From Micromonospora globbae (lineage in GTDB: Bacteria; Actinomycetota; Actinomycetes; Mycobacteriales; Micromonosporaceae), in contig NZ_RAQQ01000015.1 in NCBI RefSeq assembly GCF_003610785.1, positions 124,001 through 188,000 of the forward strand: a stretch of 64,000 nucleotides of DNA. Direction: 5' to 3'. A program made the position numbers and the translations under genes. The notes under the pieces were generated by a model. The model was not told the DNA's origin. It ran no database searches and saw nothing but the letters and a program-made list of their open reading frames with translations. Positions 16,939-25,162 of the stretch are shown here, in pieces. Numbering within the stretch: the first letter of the stretch is position 1; each line of letters opens with the position of its first letter.

Positions 16939-18022
16939 CCAGCCGTTCGGGCAGCGCATCCTGTCCTGGGTGGGCGGGCCGGCGGACGCCGACCGGTTCG
17001 TCGCCCTGGGCGGGGTCCGGCTGCCGGCGGAGCCCGACCCCGCCGCGCTGCGGCGGTCCCTCGACGCGATCGTCGCCCGGCACCCCGTACTGGGGGAGGG
17101 ACCGGTCGCACTGAGGACGGTCGACGACGTGTGGGCGGCGGCGGCCGCGGGGCGGTACCCGCCCGACGCACCCTGCCTGCTGTGGGCGTACCTGGCCGGT
17201 GCCGAGCTGCTGCTCGTGGCTCACCACACCGTCTCGGATCCGTGGTCGATGCGGCTGCTGGTCCGCGAGGTGCTGAAGCCGGGCAGCGGACCGGCGCCCT
17301 CGTACCACGACGGCACGGCCGGGTACCCGGCCCGGCGGGTGGCCCGTTCCGCGCCGTTCTGGAACGCGATGCTCACCGACGTCCCGGCCCTCGTCGCGGG
17401 TACGGACGACCGCGCCGGCACGGCGGAGATCCGGCAACCGAGCGGCATCACGCAGGAGCACGCGGCGGCGGTCGCACGGGTCGCGCGCAGCACGCCGTTC
17501 GTCGTCCTGCTCACCGCGTTCGCGCGGGCGCTCGGCCCGCTGTGCCACGGCGAGACCGTCGTTCCGGTGCTCACCCACGGCCGCCGCAGGTCCGAGTGGG
17601 ACACCGTGGGGCTGTACATGAACGTGCTGCCGGTGCGGCTCGGCACGCCGACCGTGGGCTCGGTCCACCGCGCGTTCGCCGAGGCGTACGCGAACGAGAT
17701 CCCGTTCCCGCTGCTGCTGGACGCGGTGCCGCAGGCCGACGCGTTGTTCGCCGCAGGCGGACCGAGCCTGGCCCAGTTCGAGGTCATCCAGGTGCCGGAC
17801 GGTGCCGGGATCGAACCGCTGACGATCCCTCCCGGGCTCGGGCTGGGCGGGCCGCTGTTGCCCGTCAACGGGCTGGCGTTCTGGCTCGAGCCGGGCGCGG
17901 GCGGCGCCTACACGGCCTGCCTGCGCTATCGCCGGTCGTACGGGGAACCCGAGATGCGCGCCCTGATGCGGCGCTTCGTCGAGCGATGGGAGGAGATCGA
18001 TGCCGACCCGGCCCGAGCTTGA
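16931..18022 (+). CDS. Second condensation-like protein
   Basis: 363 residues from the GTG at 16931, selected because GGGAGGAGGA lies just upstream; an upstream in-frame start would lie inside the MFS gene. It keeps the condensation fold pattern: N-terminal RFVALGGVRLPAEPDPAALR, then HHTVSDPWSMRLLVREVL, and WDTVGLYMNVLPVRLG near residue 220-235. The active-site motif reads HHTVSDP (98-104), so the usual final Gly is Pro. It is about 80 residues shorter than a full domain. It may be a non-canonical condensation or ester-forming enzyme, or a partner of the first one. It overlaps the carrier-protein gene by 23 bp. Confidence 0.75.
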   Translation: MDDQPFGQRILSWVGGPADADRFVALGGVRLPAEPDPAALRRSLDAIVARHPVLGEGPVALRTVDDVWAAAAAGRYPPDAPCLLWAYLAGAELLLVAHHTVSDPWSMRLLVREVLKPGSGPAPSYHDGTAGYPARRVARSAPFWNAMLTDVPALVAGTDDRAGTAEIRQPSGITQEHAAAVARVARSTPFVVLLTAFARALGPLCHGETVVPVLTHGRRRSEWDTVGLYMNVLPVRLGTPTVGSVHRAFAEAYANEIPFPLLLDAVPQADALFAAGGPSLAQFEVIQVPDGAGIEPLTIPPGLGLGGPLLPVNGLAFWLEPGAGGAYTACLRYRRSYGEPEMRALMRRFVERWEEIDADPARA

Positions 18023-18230
18023 GTCGATGTTGACCCGGCTGTGGAGCGAGAAGCTGAACGTCACACCGATCGGCGTCGAGGACAACTTCTTCGCCCTCGG
18101 CGGCGACTCGCTGCTCGCCGCCGACCTGCTCATGGACCTCTACGATCGCCTCGGCGTCGAGGTCGACGCCGCGGTGCTGTTCCTCAAGCCCACCATCGCC
18201 GAGCTGGTCGACGAGGTGCTGGCCTCATGA
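18000..18230 (+). CDS. Free-standing peptidyl carrier protein
   Basis: 76 residues, a normal carrier size. The phosphopantetheine site is GGDSLLA with Ser37, preceded by VEDNFFALGG and followed by ADLLMDLYDRLGVEVDAA, the standard PCP four-helix pattern. A phosphopantetheinyl transferase must act in trans, as none is in the window. It probably carries the amino acid activated by the adenylation enzyme at 19432 while the P450 and condensation proteins act on it. Confidence 0.92.
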   Translation: MPTRPELESMLTRLWSEKLNVTPIGVEDNFFALGGDSLLAADLLMDLYDRLGVEVDAAVLFLKPTIAELVDEVLAS

Positions 18231-19435
18231 GGATCGCGCCCTGTGGCCACACCCGCCCCCCGGGCAGGGCCCACCTCGCCGACCCCGTCCTCCACGAGGT
18301 GGGAGACCCGCACGCCGCGTTGCGGGCGCTGCGCCGGTGGGATCCGGTGGGCTGGCAGCCGGTCGAGGGGCGGTCGGGCTTCTGGGCCGTCACCCGCTAC
18401 GCCGACGTCCGAGCCGTCCTCACCGACCACGAGACGTTCAGCTCCACCGGCGGGGTGATGCTCAACATGCTCGGCCGACCGGAACCGGCGCGAGACCAGC
18501 AGTTCGCGTCCAGCGACCCGCCGCGGCACGGGCTCATCCGCGGGCCGCTGCAACGACAGATGACCACGCGCGCGGTGGCACGCCACGCGCCGGCCATCCG
18601 GTCCTTCGTACGGGGGATGCTGCACCCCGCCGACGGGCCCCTGGACTTCGCCGACCTCACCTCCGGCCTGCCGCTGGCTTTCCTGGGGCCGCTCATGGGC
18701 ATCCCCGCCGCGGACTGGCCCGACCTGGCCCGGTGGGTGGCCATGTCGGTGGCCGAGCACGACCCGGAGGCCATGCTGCCCGACGGCCCGACCGCGACCC
18801 TCGAGCGCGGGCACCGCGAGCTGTTCGCCTACCTGCTCCACCTGGTGCTCGACCACCGGCGGCGCCCGCGCGGGGACCTCGTGGACCTGCTGGCGTCCAT
18901 GCCGCTGCGGCCCGGCGCCGTCGTGGCCAACTGCTACAGCCTGCTCCTCGGCGGCGGCGCCGCCATCCCGCACGTGCCCCGCGCGGCGCTGGCCGAGCTC
19001 ATCCGCACCGGGCGCTACGAGGAGTGGGCCCGGCGACCCGACCGGATCGACCGGGCGGTCGAGGAGGCGCTGCGGTTCACCACGCCGGCCGGGCACTTCA
19101 TGCGACTCACGAAGCGGGACACCACCGTCGGCGGCGTACGCATCCCGGCGGGTGACGCCGTCGTGGTGTGGCTCGGGTCGGCGAACCGCGACGAGACCGT
19201 GTTCCCCGACGCCGACACGATGGACCCCGACCGCCACCCGAACCGGCACCTGGCGTTCGGCGACGGGCGCCACTACTGCCTGGGAGCACCCGTCGCCCGG
19301 CTGACGCTGCGCATCTTCTTCGAGGAGCTGTTCGCCACCTTCGCGTCCTTCGAGCCGGCCGGCGAGGTGGAGCGCGTCCGGTCGACCTGGCTGGCGGGGA
19401 TCCGGCGGATGCCGGTCGTGGGCAGGCGGCGGTGA
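18227..19435 (+). CDS. Cytochrome P450, altered I-helix
   Basis: 402 residues from an ATG overlapping the PCP stop (ATGA). The heme loop is FGDGRHYCLG with ligand Cys351, and the ExxR motif is in VEEALRFTTP. The I-helix reads LLLGGGAAIPHVP (239 onward). The acid-alcohol pair normally found there (Glu/Asp-Thr) is replaced by Ala246 and Ile247. P450s lacking this pair are known among enzymes that oxidise carrier-bound substrates. Tight linkage to a free PCP and adenylation enzyme suggests oxidation of a PCP-tethered amino acid, for example beta-hydroxylation; that is inference. Confidence 0.9.
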   Translation: MRIAPCGHTRPPGRAHLADPVLHEVGDPHAALRALRRWDPVGWQPVEGRSGFWAVTRYADVRAVLTDHETFSSTGGVMLNMLGRPEPARDQQFASSDPPRHGLIRGPLQRQMTTRAVARHAPAIRSFVRGMLHPADGPLDFADLTSGLPLAFLGPLMGIPAADWPDLARWVAMSVAEHDPEAMLPDGPTATLERGHRELFAYLLHLVLDHRRRPRGDLVDLLASMPLRPGAVVANCYSLLLGGGAAIPHVPRAALAELIRTGRYEEWARRPDRIDRAVEEALRFTTPAGHFMRLTKRDTTVGGVRIPAGDAVVVWLGSANRDETVFPDADTMDPDRHPNRHLAFGDGRHYCLGAPVARLTLRIFFEELFATFASFEPAGEVERVRSTWLAGIRRMPVVGRRR

Positions 19436-20745
19436 TCCCCGACGCGCTGGCCGCCCAGCTGCGCTCCCGCGGGGAGGCGCTGGCGGTGGTGGATCCCGAG
19501 CAGGCCCTGACGTACGCCGACCTGGACGGCCTGAGCGGTGCGGTCGCCGCGCACCTCGACCAGCTCGGGGTGGGCGCCGGCGAGGCGGTGGTCGTGCACA
19601 CCCGGCTGTCGCGCTGGGCCGTCGTGGCCATGCTCGGCGTCCTGCGGGCGGGAGCACGGTACGTCCCCGTCGACGCGGCCTTCCCGGCCGCTCGCCGGGA
19701 CCTGATGGTCGCCCGCAGCGGCGCCCGGGTCACGCTCACCGAAGGGCTGCTGGCATCGCTGGCTCCGGCCCATTCGCCGTGGCGGGACGGGCCCTTCGCG
19801 TACACGATGTTCACCAGCGGCTCGACCGGCGTGCCGAAGGCGGTGACCGTGTCGCGGGCGGCGCTGAGCTACTCGACCGGCGCCCGGCTCGAGTACTACG
19901 GTCGCCCACCCGAGCGTTTCCTGCTGTGCTCGTCGATCTCGTTCGACAGTTCCGTGGCGGGCGTCTACTGGACCCTGTGCACCGGGGGCACGCTGGTCAT
20001 CCCCAGCGACCGGCCGTTCGACGTGCGGGCGCTGGTCCGGGCGGGAGCCGTGCACCGGCCCACCCACACGCTGATGGTGCCCTCGCTGTACCGGCTGCTG
20101 CTCCGTTCGCCCATCCGCAGCCTGACCACCGTGATCGTGGCCGGTGAGACCTGCCCACCCGCCCTGGTCGACCTGCACCATGAGCGGATGCCGCACGCCA
20201 CGCTCCACAACGAGTACGGACCGACCGAGTGCACCGTCTGGAGCACCGTGCACCGATGCGTGCCGGGGGAGGACCCGGTACCCATCGGCCGGCCGATCCC
20301 CGGCACCACGATCTCGATCGAGGACGGCGAACTGTGCATCTCCTCGCCCGGCGTGGTGTCCGGCGGGCCGGTGTACCGCACCGGCGACCGGGTCAGCATG
20401 GGCGCCGACGGCCTGCTCCGGTACCACGGACGGGTCGACGAGCAGCTCAAGGTCGGCGGCATGCGCATCGAACCGGCCGAGATCGAGCACGCCCTGATGT
20501 CCCACCCGGCGGTGCTGCTGGCCGGCGTCGCCGTCCCCTGGCAGGGCGTGGCATTCGTCGTCAGCGCCGAACCGGTGGACCAGAAGAGCCTGCGGGCGCA
20601 CCTGCTCGACCGGCTGCCCGCCGTGGCCGTACCCACCGTGTTCGTGCGGGTGCCCCGGCTGCCCACCCTGCCCAACGGCAAACTCGACCGGAGCGCCCTG
20701 GGCCGCGCCGCCCGCCCCGAACCGGATCGGCAGCTCTCCCCGTGA
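19432..20745 (+). CDS. Stand-alone NRPS adenylation enzyme
   Basis: 437 residues from a GTG overlapping the P450 stop. Core motifs are in order: A3 MFTSGSTGVPKAV, A5 NEYGPTECTVW, A7 YRTGDR, A8 GRVDEQLKVGGMRIEPAEIE and A10 LPNGKLDRSAL. It activates an amino acid as the adenylate and loads a carrier protein. By-eye alignment to the GrsA pocket gives D-S-A-M-I-A-E-V-W-K, which I cannot match to a known substrate. It lacks fused carrier and condensation domains, in keeping with the separate proteins around it. Its short length is due to a compressed N-terminal region. Confidence 0.9.
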   Translation: MIPDALAAQLRSRGEALAVVDPEQALTYADLDGLSGAVAAHLDQLGVGAGEAVVVHTRLSRWAVVAMLGVLRAGARYVPVDAAFPAARRDLMVARSGARVTLTEGLLASLAPAHSPWRDGPFAYTMFTSGSTGVPKAVTVSRAALSYSTGARLEYYGRPPERFLLCSSISFDSSVAGVYWTLCTGGTLVIPSDRPFDVRALVRAGAVHRPTHTLMVPSLYRLLLRSPIRSLTTVIVAGETCPPALVDLHHERMPHATLHNEYGPTECTVWSTVHRCVPGEDPVPIGRPIPGTTISIEDGELCISSPGVVSGGPVYRTGDRVSMGADGLLRYHGRVDEQLKVGGMRIEPAEIEHALMSHPAVLLAGVAVPWQGVAFVVSAEPVDQKSLRAHLLDRLPAVAVPTVFVRVPRLPTLPNGKLDRSALGRAARPEPDRQLSP

Positions 20746-22217
20746 CCGCCGACGACCAGCCGTCCACCGCACCGGCCGGCGTGCGTGTCGCGGCGACCGT
20801 CGCGGACACCGCCCGGATCGACGCGCTGCGCGCCACCGAGTACCGGCACCTCGACCGCGACGGCAGCGTCTACCTCGACTACACGGGAGCCGGGGTGGTG
20901 GCACGGGCACAGGTCGCGGCCCACCACGACCGGCTGCTCTCGGGCCTGTACAGCAATCCGCACTCCGAGAACCCCACCTCCGAGGCGGCCGGTTCCCTCG
21001 TCGAGTCGGCCCGGCGGGCGGTGCTCGGCTTCTTCCGCGCCGACCCGGCCGAGTACGCGGTCATCTTCACACCCAACGCGAGCGGCGCCTGCCGCCTGGT
21101 CGGCGAGGCGTACGACTTCGGCCGCGGTCGCCCGCTCGTGCTGACGTGGGACAACCACAACTCCGTCAACGGGATCCGGGAGTACGCCCGTACGGCCGGC
21201 GCGCCGGTGCGTTACGTGCCGCTGAGCGGCCCCGACCTGCGGGTGAGCGAACCCGACGTGATCGCCGCGCTGACCGCCGGCCGGCTGGTCGGCCCTCGAC
21301 GGTGGCGCCGCACCGGCAGGTCGGGGCTCTTCGCGTACCCGGCGCAGAGCAACTTCACCGGTGTCCAGCATCCGCTGGCATGGGTGGACCTGGCCCAGCG
21401 GCACGGGTACGACGTGCTCCTCGACGCGGCCGCGTTCGCCCCGACGAACCGGCTGGACCTCAGCGTCGTGCGGCCGGACTTCGTCTGCCTGAGCTGGTAC
21501 AAGCTCTTCGGCTACCCCACGGGGGTGGGGGCGCTGCTCGCCCGCCGCGACGCGCTGGCCCGGCTACGTCGACCGTGGTTCGCGGGTGGCACCATCCGGG
21601 CGGTCAGCGTCCAGGGCGACTGGCACCAGCCGATGGGGGACGAGTCGGGGTTCGAGGACGGCACCCTCAACTTCCTCAGCATCCCCGACGTGGAGTTCGG
21701 GTTGGGCTGGCTCGACTCGATCGGCGTCGACCTCGTCCACGCCCGGGTCGGTCTGCTCACCGCCTGGCTGCTGGAGCGGCTGACCGCGTTGCGGCACCGC
21801 AACGGCCGGCCGCTGGTGCAGGTGTACGGGCCGTCGACGGGCCACGCTCGCGGCGGCACCGTGGCGTTCAACTTCCGCCACCCGGACGGGTCACTCGTCG
21901 ACGAGCGGCTCGTCGCGCGCGAATCGTCGGCGGCCGGCTTCGCCCTGCGTACCGGATGCTTCTGCAACCCGGGCGCGGCCGAGGCGGCCTTCGGGATCAA
22001 CCGGGACCTGCTGCGCCGCGCGATCCTCACGCACGCCGAGACGATCGACCAGCACCTCGCCACGTTGCGGCTGCCCACCGGCGGCGCGGTACGCGTCTCC
22101 TTCGGCCTGGTCTCGACCATGGCCGACGCGGAACGTTTCCTGGCCTTCGCCGAGTCGACCTACCTGGACCGCGACGCCCCCACCGACGCCCGACTGGCAC
22201 CTCGGATCCGCTGCTGA
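20742..22217 (+). CDS. Class V PLP enzyme, MOCOS/cysteine-desulfurase-like
   Basis: 491 residues from a GTG overlapping the adenylation stop. The N-terminal part (VYLDYTGAGVVARAQ, LYSNPHSENPTS, VIFTPNASGACRLVGE) and DNHNSVNGIREYA match the desulfurase domain of molybdenum-cofactor sulfurases. The PLP lysine is K254 in LSWYKLFGYPTG. RTGCFCNPG (Cys406/Cys408) matches the persulfide-forming cysteine loop. There is no MOSC domain. In this cluster it may release or transfer sulfur, or cleave a C-S bond of a thioether or Cys-derived intermediate; the reaction is inference. It is the last gene of the operon, 13 bp from a convergent regulator gene. Confidence 0.85.
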   Translation: MTADDQPSTAPAGVRVAATVADTARIDALRATEYRHLDRDGSVYLDYTGAGVVARAQVAAHHDRLLSGLYSNPHSENPTSEAAGSLVESARRAVLGFFRADPAEYAVIFTPNASGACRLVGEAYDFGRGRPLVLTWDNHNSVNGIREYARTAGAPVRYVPLSGPDLRVSEPDVIAALTAGRLVGPRRWRRTGRSGLFAYPAQSNFTGVQHPLAWVDLAQRHGYDVLLDAAAFAPTNRLDLSVVRPDFVCLSWYKLFGYPTGVGALLARRDALARLRRPWFAGGTIRAVSVQGDWHQPMGDESGFEDGTLNFLSIPDVEFGLGWLDSIGVDLVHARVGLLTAWLLERLTALRHRNGRPLVQVYGPSTGHARGGTVAFNFRHPDGSLVDERLVARESSAAGFALRTGCFCNPGAAEAAFGINRDLLRRAILTHAETIDQHLATLRLPTGGAVRVSFGLVSTMADAERFLAFAESTYLDRDAPTDARLAPRIRC

Positions 22218-22230
22218 GAACGGGCCGCCC

Positions 22231-24822
22231 TCAGCCGGAGCCGGTGGTGGTGGCCCCGGCCAGGGCGGCGCGCAGCTGGGCGCACGCCTGCGGGTCCAGG
22301 CCGTCGAGCCGGTCCAGGGCGTCCCGCCAGTGCTGGTGCGCCAGGGCGGCGTGGCCGAGGCCGGCGTGGGCGTTGCCCAGCACCTGGAGCGCCAGGCCGA
22401 TGCCCCGCTGGTGCTCGTAGCGTCGGCAGATCTCCAGCGACTCGCCCGCGCGCGCGATCGCCGCGCGGTGGTCGCCGGCGGCCTGGAGCGTCTCGGCGAA
22501 GTTGACCAGCGCCTGGGCCTCCCGCAAGGGGTCGGTGCCGCTGTCGGTCAGGGCGAGGCCCGCCTCGTGACAGGCGATGGCCCGGGAGTGGTCGCCGAGG
22601 CGCTGGTGCACCAGGGCCAGGTTGTCGAGGACCAGGGCCTCCTTGTGCCGTTGCCCGAGTTGCCGCCGGATCTCCAGCGCGGCCCGCAGGCGGTGCAGGG
22701 CGCCGGTCAGGTCGCCGCGGTCGCGTAGCGCGTTGCCGAGGTTGTTCAGGATCGCGGCCTCCCGGCCTCGGTCACCGAGCTCGCGCTGGACGGCCAGGGA
22801 ACGTTCCAGCAGCGGGATCGCGTCGTCGATGCGGCCCTGCCGGAGCAGCGCGACCGCGACGATGTTGAGCCCGGACGCCTCGCCGGCGCGGTCGTCGCGC
22901 CGGTTCGCCGCCGTGACGGCGAGGTGACCGAACTGCTGTTGCTCGGCGATGTATCCGGCGTAGTCGAGGAACTTGGCCGCGACGAGAGCCAGGTCACCGA
23001 CCTCGGTGAGGGTCCGCCCGGCCGCCGTCTGCTGGCGGGCGATCAGCAGCAGGTTGGTGTGCTCCCGGTCGAACCAGTCCCACGCGTCGGCGACGGTGTG
23101 CAGGGGTGGGTCGGGGCGTACCGGACCGGTTGGCTCGTCGATGCCGAACCGGTCCTGCGGGTAGAGCAGCCGGGCGGCGCGGATGGTGGTCGCGAGCAGC
23201 CACGCGGTCAGCCGGCCGAGGGCCTGCTCCCGGTGGGACGGGTCGTCCACCGCCTGCGCCCGTTCCCGGGCGTAGAGCCGGACGATGTCGTGGAACCGGT
23301 AGCGGTCGCCACCGGCGGACTCGACGAGGTGGGCGTCGGCCAACGCGTCCAGCGCCCGCTCCGCCGCGTCGACCGGCAGATCGGCCAGTGCCGCGCACCC
23401 GTGCGGCGTGAGGTGCGTCCAGCTCGGCAGCGCGGCGAGCCGGAACAGCCGGGCAGCCTCTCGGCGGTCGCTCTGCGGCGCGCCCTCGAACGCCTGGTAG
23501 CCCAGGTGCAGGCTCGCCCGCACCGACAGGTCACCGACCTCCAGCGTGTCCAGCCGGAGGCCCTCGTCGTCCAGACGCGTGGCGAGGCTGGCGAGCGAGG
23601 CGTCCGGCCGGGCCGCGGCGCGGGCGCCGACGATCCGTAGTGCCAGCGGCAGTCCGCCGCACCGGCGCACCACGGTGGCGGCCGCGGCGGGCTCCGCCCG
23701 CACCCGTTCGGGGCCCGTGAGCCCGGTGAGCAGGGCGAGCGCCGCGTCGTCGGGCAACGGATCGAGGCGGATCCGGGCCGTGGTGTCCAGGTCGGGGAGC
23801 ATCCACCGGCTCGTGATGATCGTGGTGCACCCGGGACCGCTGGGAAGGAGCGGCCGGATCTGTGCGGCGGACGCGGCGTTGTCGAGTACCACGAGCACCC
23901 CGCGTTCGGCCGTCCACGTGCGCAGCAGGGCCGACGCCTCGTCGAGCGAGGCCGGAACGGTGGGCGCGCCCAGCGCCCGCAGGAACCGGCCCAGCACGTC
24001 CGCGGGCTCGGCCGGCGCGATGCCGGCGGTGGCCCCGCGCAGGTCCGTGTAGAGGCAGCCGCCGTCGTACCGCCCGACGATCCGGTGCGCGACGTGCAGG
24101 GCGAGCGCGGACTTGCCGACGCCGCCGGCCCCTTCGACCAGGCACACGGCCGCGTCGGCCGCTGTCGACGCGAGCAGCCGGTCGATCTCCGCCGAGCGGC
24201 CGAGCATCAGCGGCGGCGCCGGGGGCAGCTGGTACGGCACGGGTGCTCCTGGCCGGTTCTCCACCGGCCGTACCTCGGCGGCGGTCGGCCACGGTGACAC
24301 GCGCGGTCCGGCCCGGTCCGGCCCTGCGCCGGACCCGTCGGCCCGTCCGATCCTCGGACCGGTCCCGCTCGCGGGGATCAGACGCAGGGCGGTGGCGCCG
24401 TCCGTGGGTCGCCCGACGCCGTCGCTCCGACCGGTGGAACCGATCGGAGCGGGGGTGCGGGCGGCGGGACCGGCCGGTGGGCGTCCGGGCCGGCGCGGTG
24501 GACGTCCGTCCGGGGCCGCCGGAGGCGCCGTCGCCCGCGCGGCGGCCAGCCGGCCCCACGCCGCCAGCCACGCCGACACGCGGTCGTCCGCCACCTGGCA
24601 GGCGCGCAGCAGGGCCGACACCAGCTCGCGACGGGGTAGCGTCGGCCGGCCCAGCATCGTCGCCAGGGTGCTCGCCGGCAGCACGTCCCCGTTGCGCTGC
24701 GCGCGTCGGGCGATCTCGCGGTAGGCGAGGCCGGACTGGTCGCGGACGCGACGCAGCAGCGTGACGTACTGCTCCGGGTTGGTGGCGGTGCTCGGGTCGA
24801 CGCCGAAGTCGGCGGCCGTCAT
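22231..24822 (-). CDS. HTH / NB-ARC / TPR transcriptional regulator
   Basis: 863 residues if the ATG at 24822 is used (GAGGG upstream); an ATG at 24891 adds 23 Arg/Pro-rich residues. The N-terminus is an XRE-like helix-turn-helix (LLRRVRDQSGLAYREIARRA). A Pro/Gly-rich linker precedes an NB-ARC ATPase with Walker A EGAGGVGKSALALHVAHR and Walker B GVLVVLDNAAS. The C-terminal third is a row of tetratricopeptide repeats (GNALRDRGDLTGALHRLRAA and similar). Such STAND-type regulators use nucleotide binding to switch between closed and open forms. It ends 13 bp from the PLP enzyme gene and probably controls the biosynthetic operon. Confidence 0.82.
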   Translation of the reverse strand: MTAADFGVDPSTATNPEQYVTLLRRVRDQSGLAYREIARRAQRNGDVLPASTLATMLGRPTLPRRELVSALLRACQVADDRVSAWLAAWGRLAAARATAPPAAPDGRPPRRPGRPPAGPAARTPAPIGSTGRSDGVGRPTDGATALRLIPASGTGPRIGRADGSGAGPDRAGPRVSPWPTAAEVRPVENRPGAPVPYQLPPAPPLMLGRSAEIDRLLASTAADAAVCLVEGAGGVGKSALALHVAHRIVGRYDGGCLYTDLRGATAGIAPAEPADVLGRFLRALGAPTVPASLDEASALLRTWTAERGVLVVLDNAASAAQIRPLLPSGPGCTTIITSRWMLPDLDTTARIRLDPLPDDAALALLTGLTGPERVRAEPAAAATVVRRCGGLPLALRIVGARAAARPDASLASLATRLDDEGLRLDTLEVGDLSVRASLHLGYQAFEGAPQSDRREAARLFRLAALPSWTHLTPHGCAALADLPVDAAERALDALADAHLVESAGGDRYRFHDIVRLYARERAQAVDDPSHREQALGRLTAWLLATTIRAARLLYPQDRFGIDEPTGPVRPDPPLHTVADAWDWFDREHTNLLLIARQQTAAGRTLTEVGDLALVAAKFLDYAGYIAEQQQFGHLAVTAANRRDDRAGEASGLNIVAVALLRQGRIDDAIPLLERSLAVQRELGDRGREAAILNNLGNALRDRGDLTGALHRLRAALEIRRQLGQRHKEALVLDNLALVHQRLGDHSRAIACHEAGLALTDSGTDPLREAQALVNFAETLQAAGDHRAAIARAGESLEICRRYEHQRGIGLALQVLGNAHAGLGHAALAHQHWRDALDRLDGLDPQACAQLRAALAGATTTGSG

Positions 24823-24929
24823 GCGTGCCCTCACGTCAGCTGTAGGCGCCCGACGCCGGAGTGTGCCGGGCGGTCGTCCGGGGTGCGTCAAACGGTACCC
24901 GCCCGACTCCAGGGATGGACACAGCTATT

Positions 24930-24993
24930 CCACAGTGGACGGACGTGGACGCGTTGGCCGGATGGCCCGTCACGACGGCCCACCACAGTGGAC
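24930..24993. promoter_or_regulatory. Two copies of CCACAGTGGAC upstream of the regulator
   Basis: The 11-mer CCACAGTGGAC, a near-palindrome, occurs at 24930-24940 and 24983-24993, 53 bp apart (about five helical turns). It lies in the divergent gap between the TPR regulator and the Gfo/Idh gene. It may be an operator, for example for autoregulation. Confidence 0.35.
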
Positions 24994-25080
24994 CGTTCGG
25001 GCTCGCCGGTCCGGTCTGGTGGTCCGGCATCGGGGATGTCCGAGACGAAACGGGAGGTTCTGTCGACGATCACGACGACT

Positions 25081-25110
25081 TTCGCCGCTGCCTATCTAAC
25101 TATCGGCGAA
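25081..25110. promoter_or_regulatory. 7-bp inverted repeat upstream of sugar operon
   Basis: TTCGCCG and CGGCGAA flank 16 bp that are A+T-rich for this genome. The repeat ends 17 bp before the -35 of the promoter at 25128. The geometry fits a dimeric repressor or activator site. Confidence 0.4.
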
Positions 25111-25127
25111 GACGGCATGACTTTTCG

Positions 25128-25156
25128 TTGACCCGGGCATAAGTTGTCGCTACCGT
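25128..25156 (+). promoter_or_regulatory. Sigma-70-type promoter, leaderless operon start
   Basis: TTGACC (25128-25133), a 17-bp spacer and TACCGT (25151-25156) place the transcription start about 7 bp downstream, at or next to the ATG at 25163. No ribosome binding site is present, so the mRNA is probably leaderless. Confidence 0.5.
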
Positions 25157-25162
25157 CGACGC

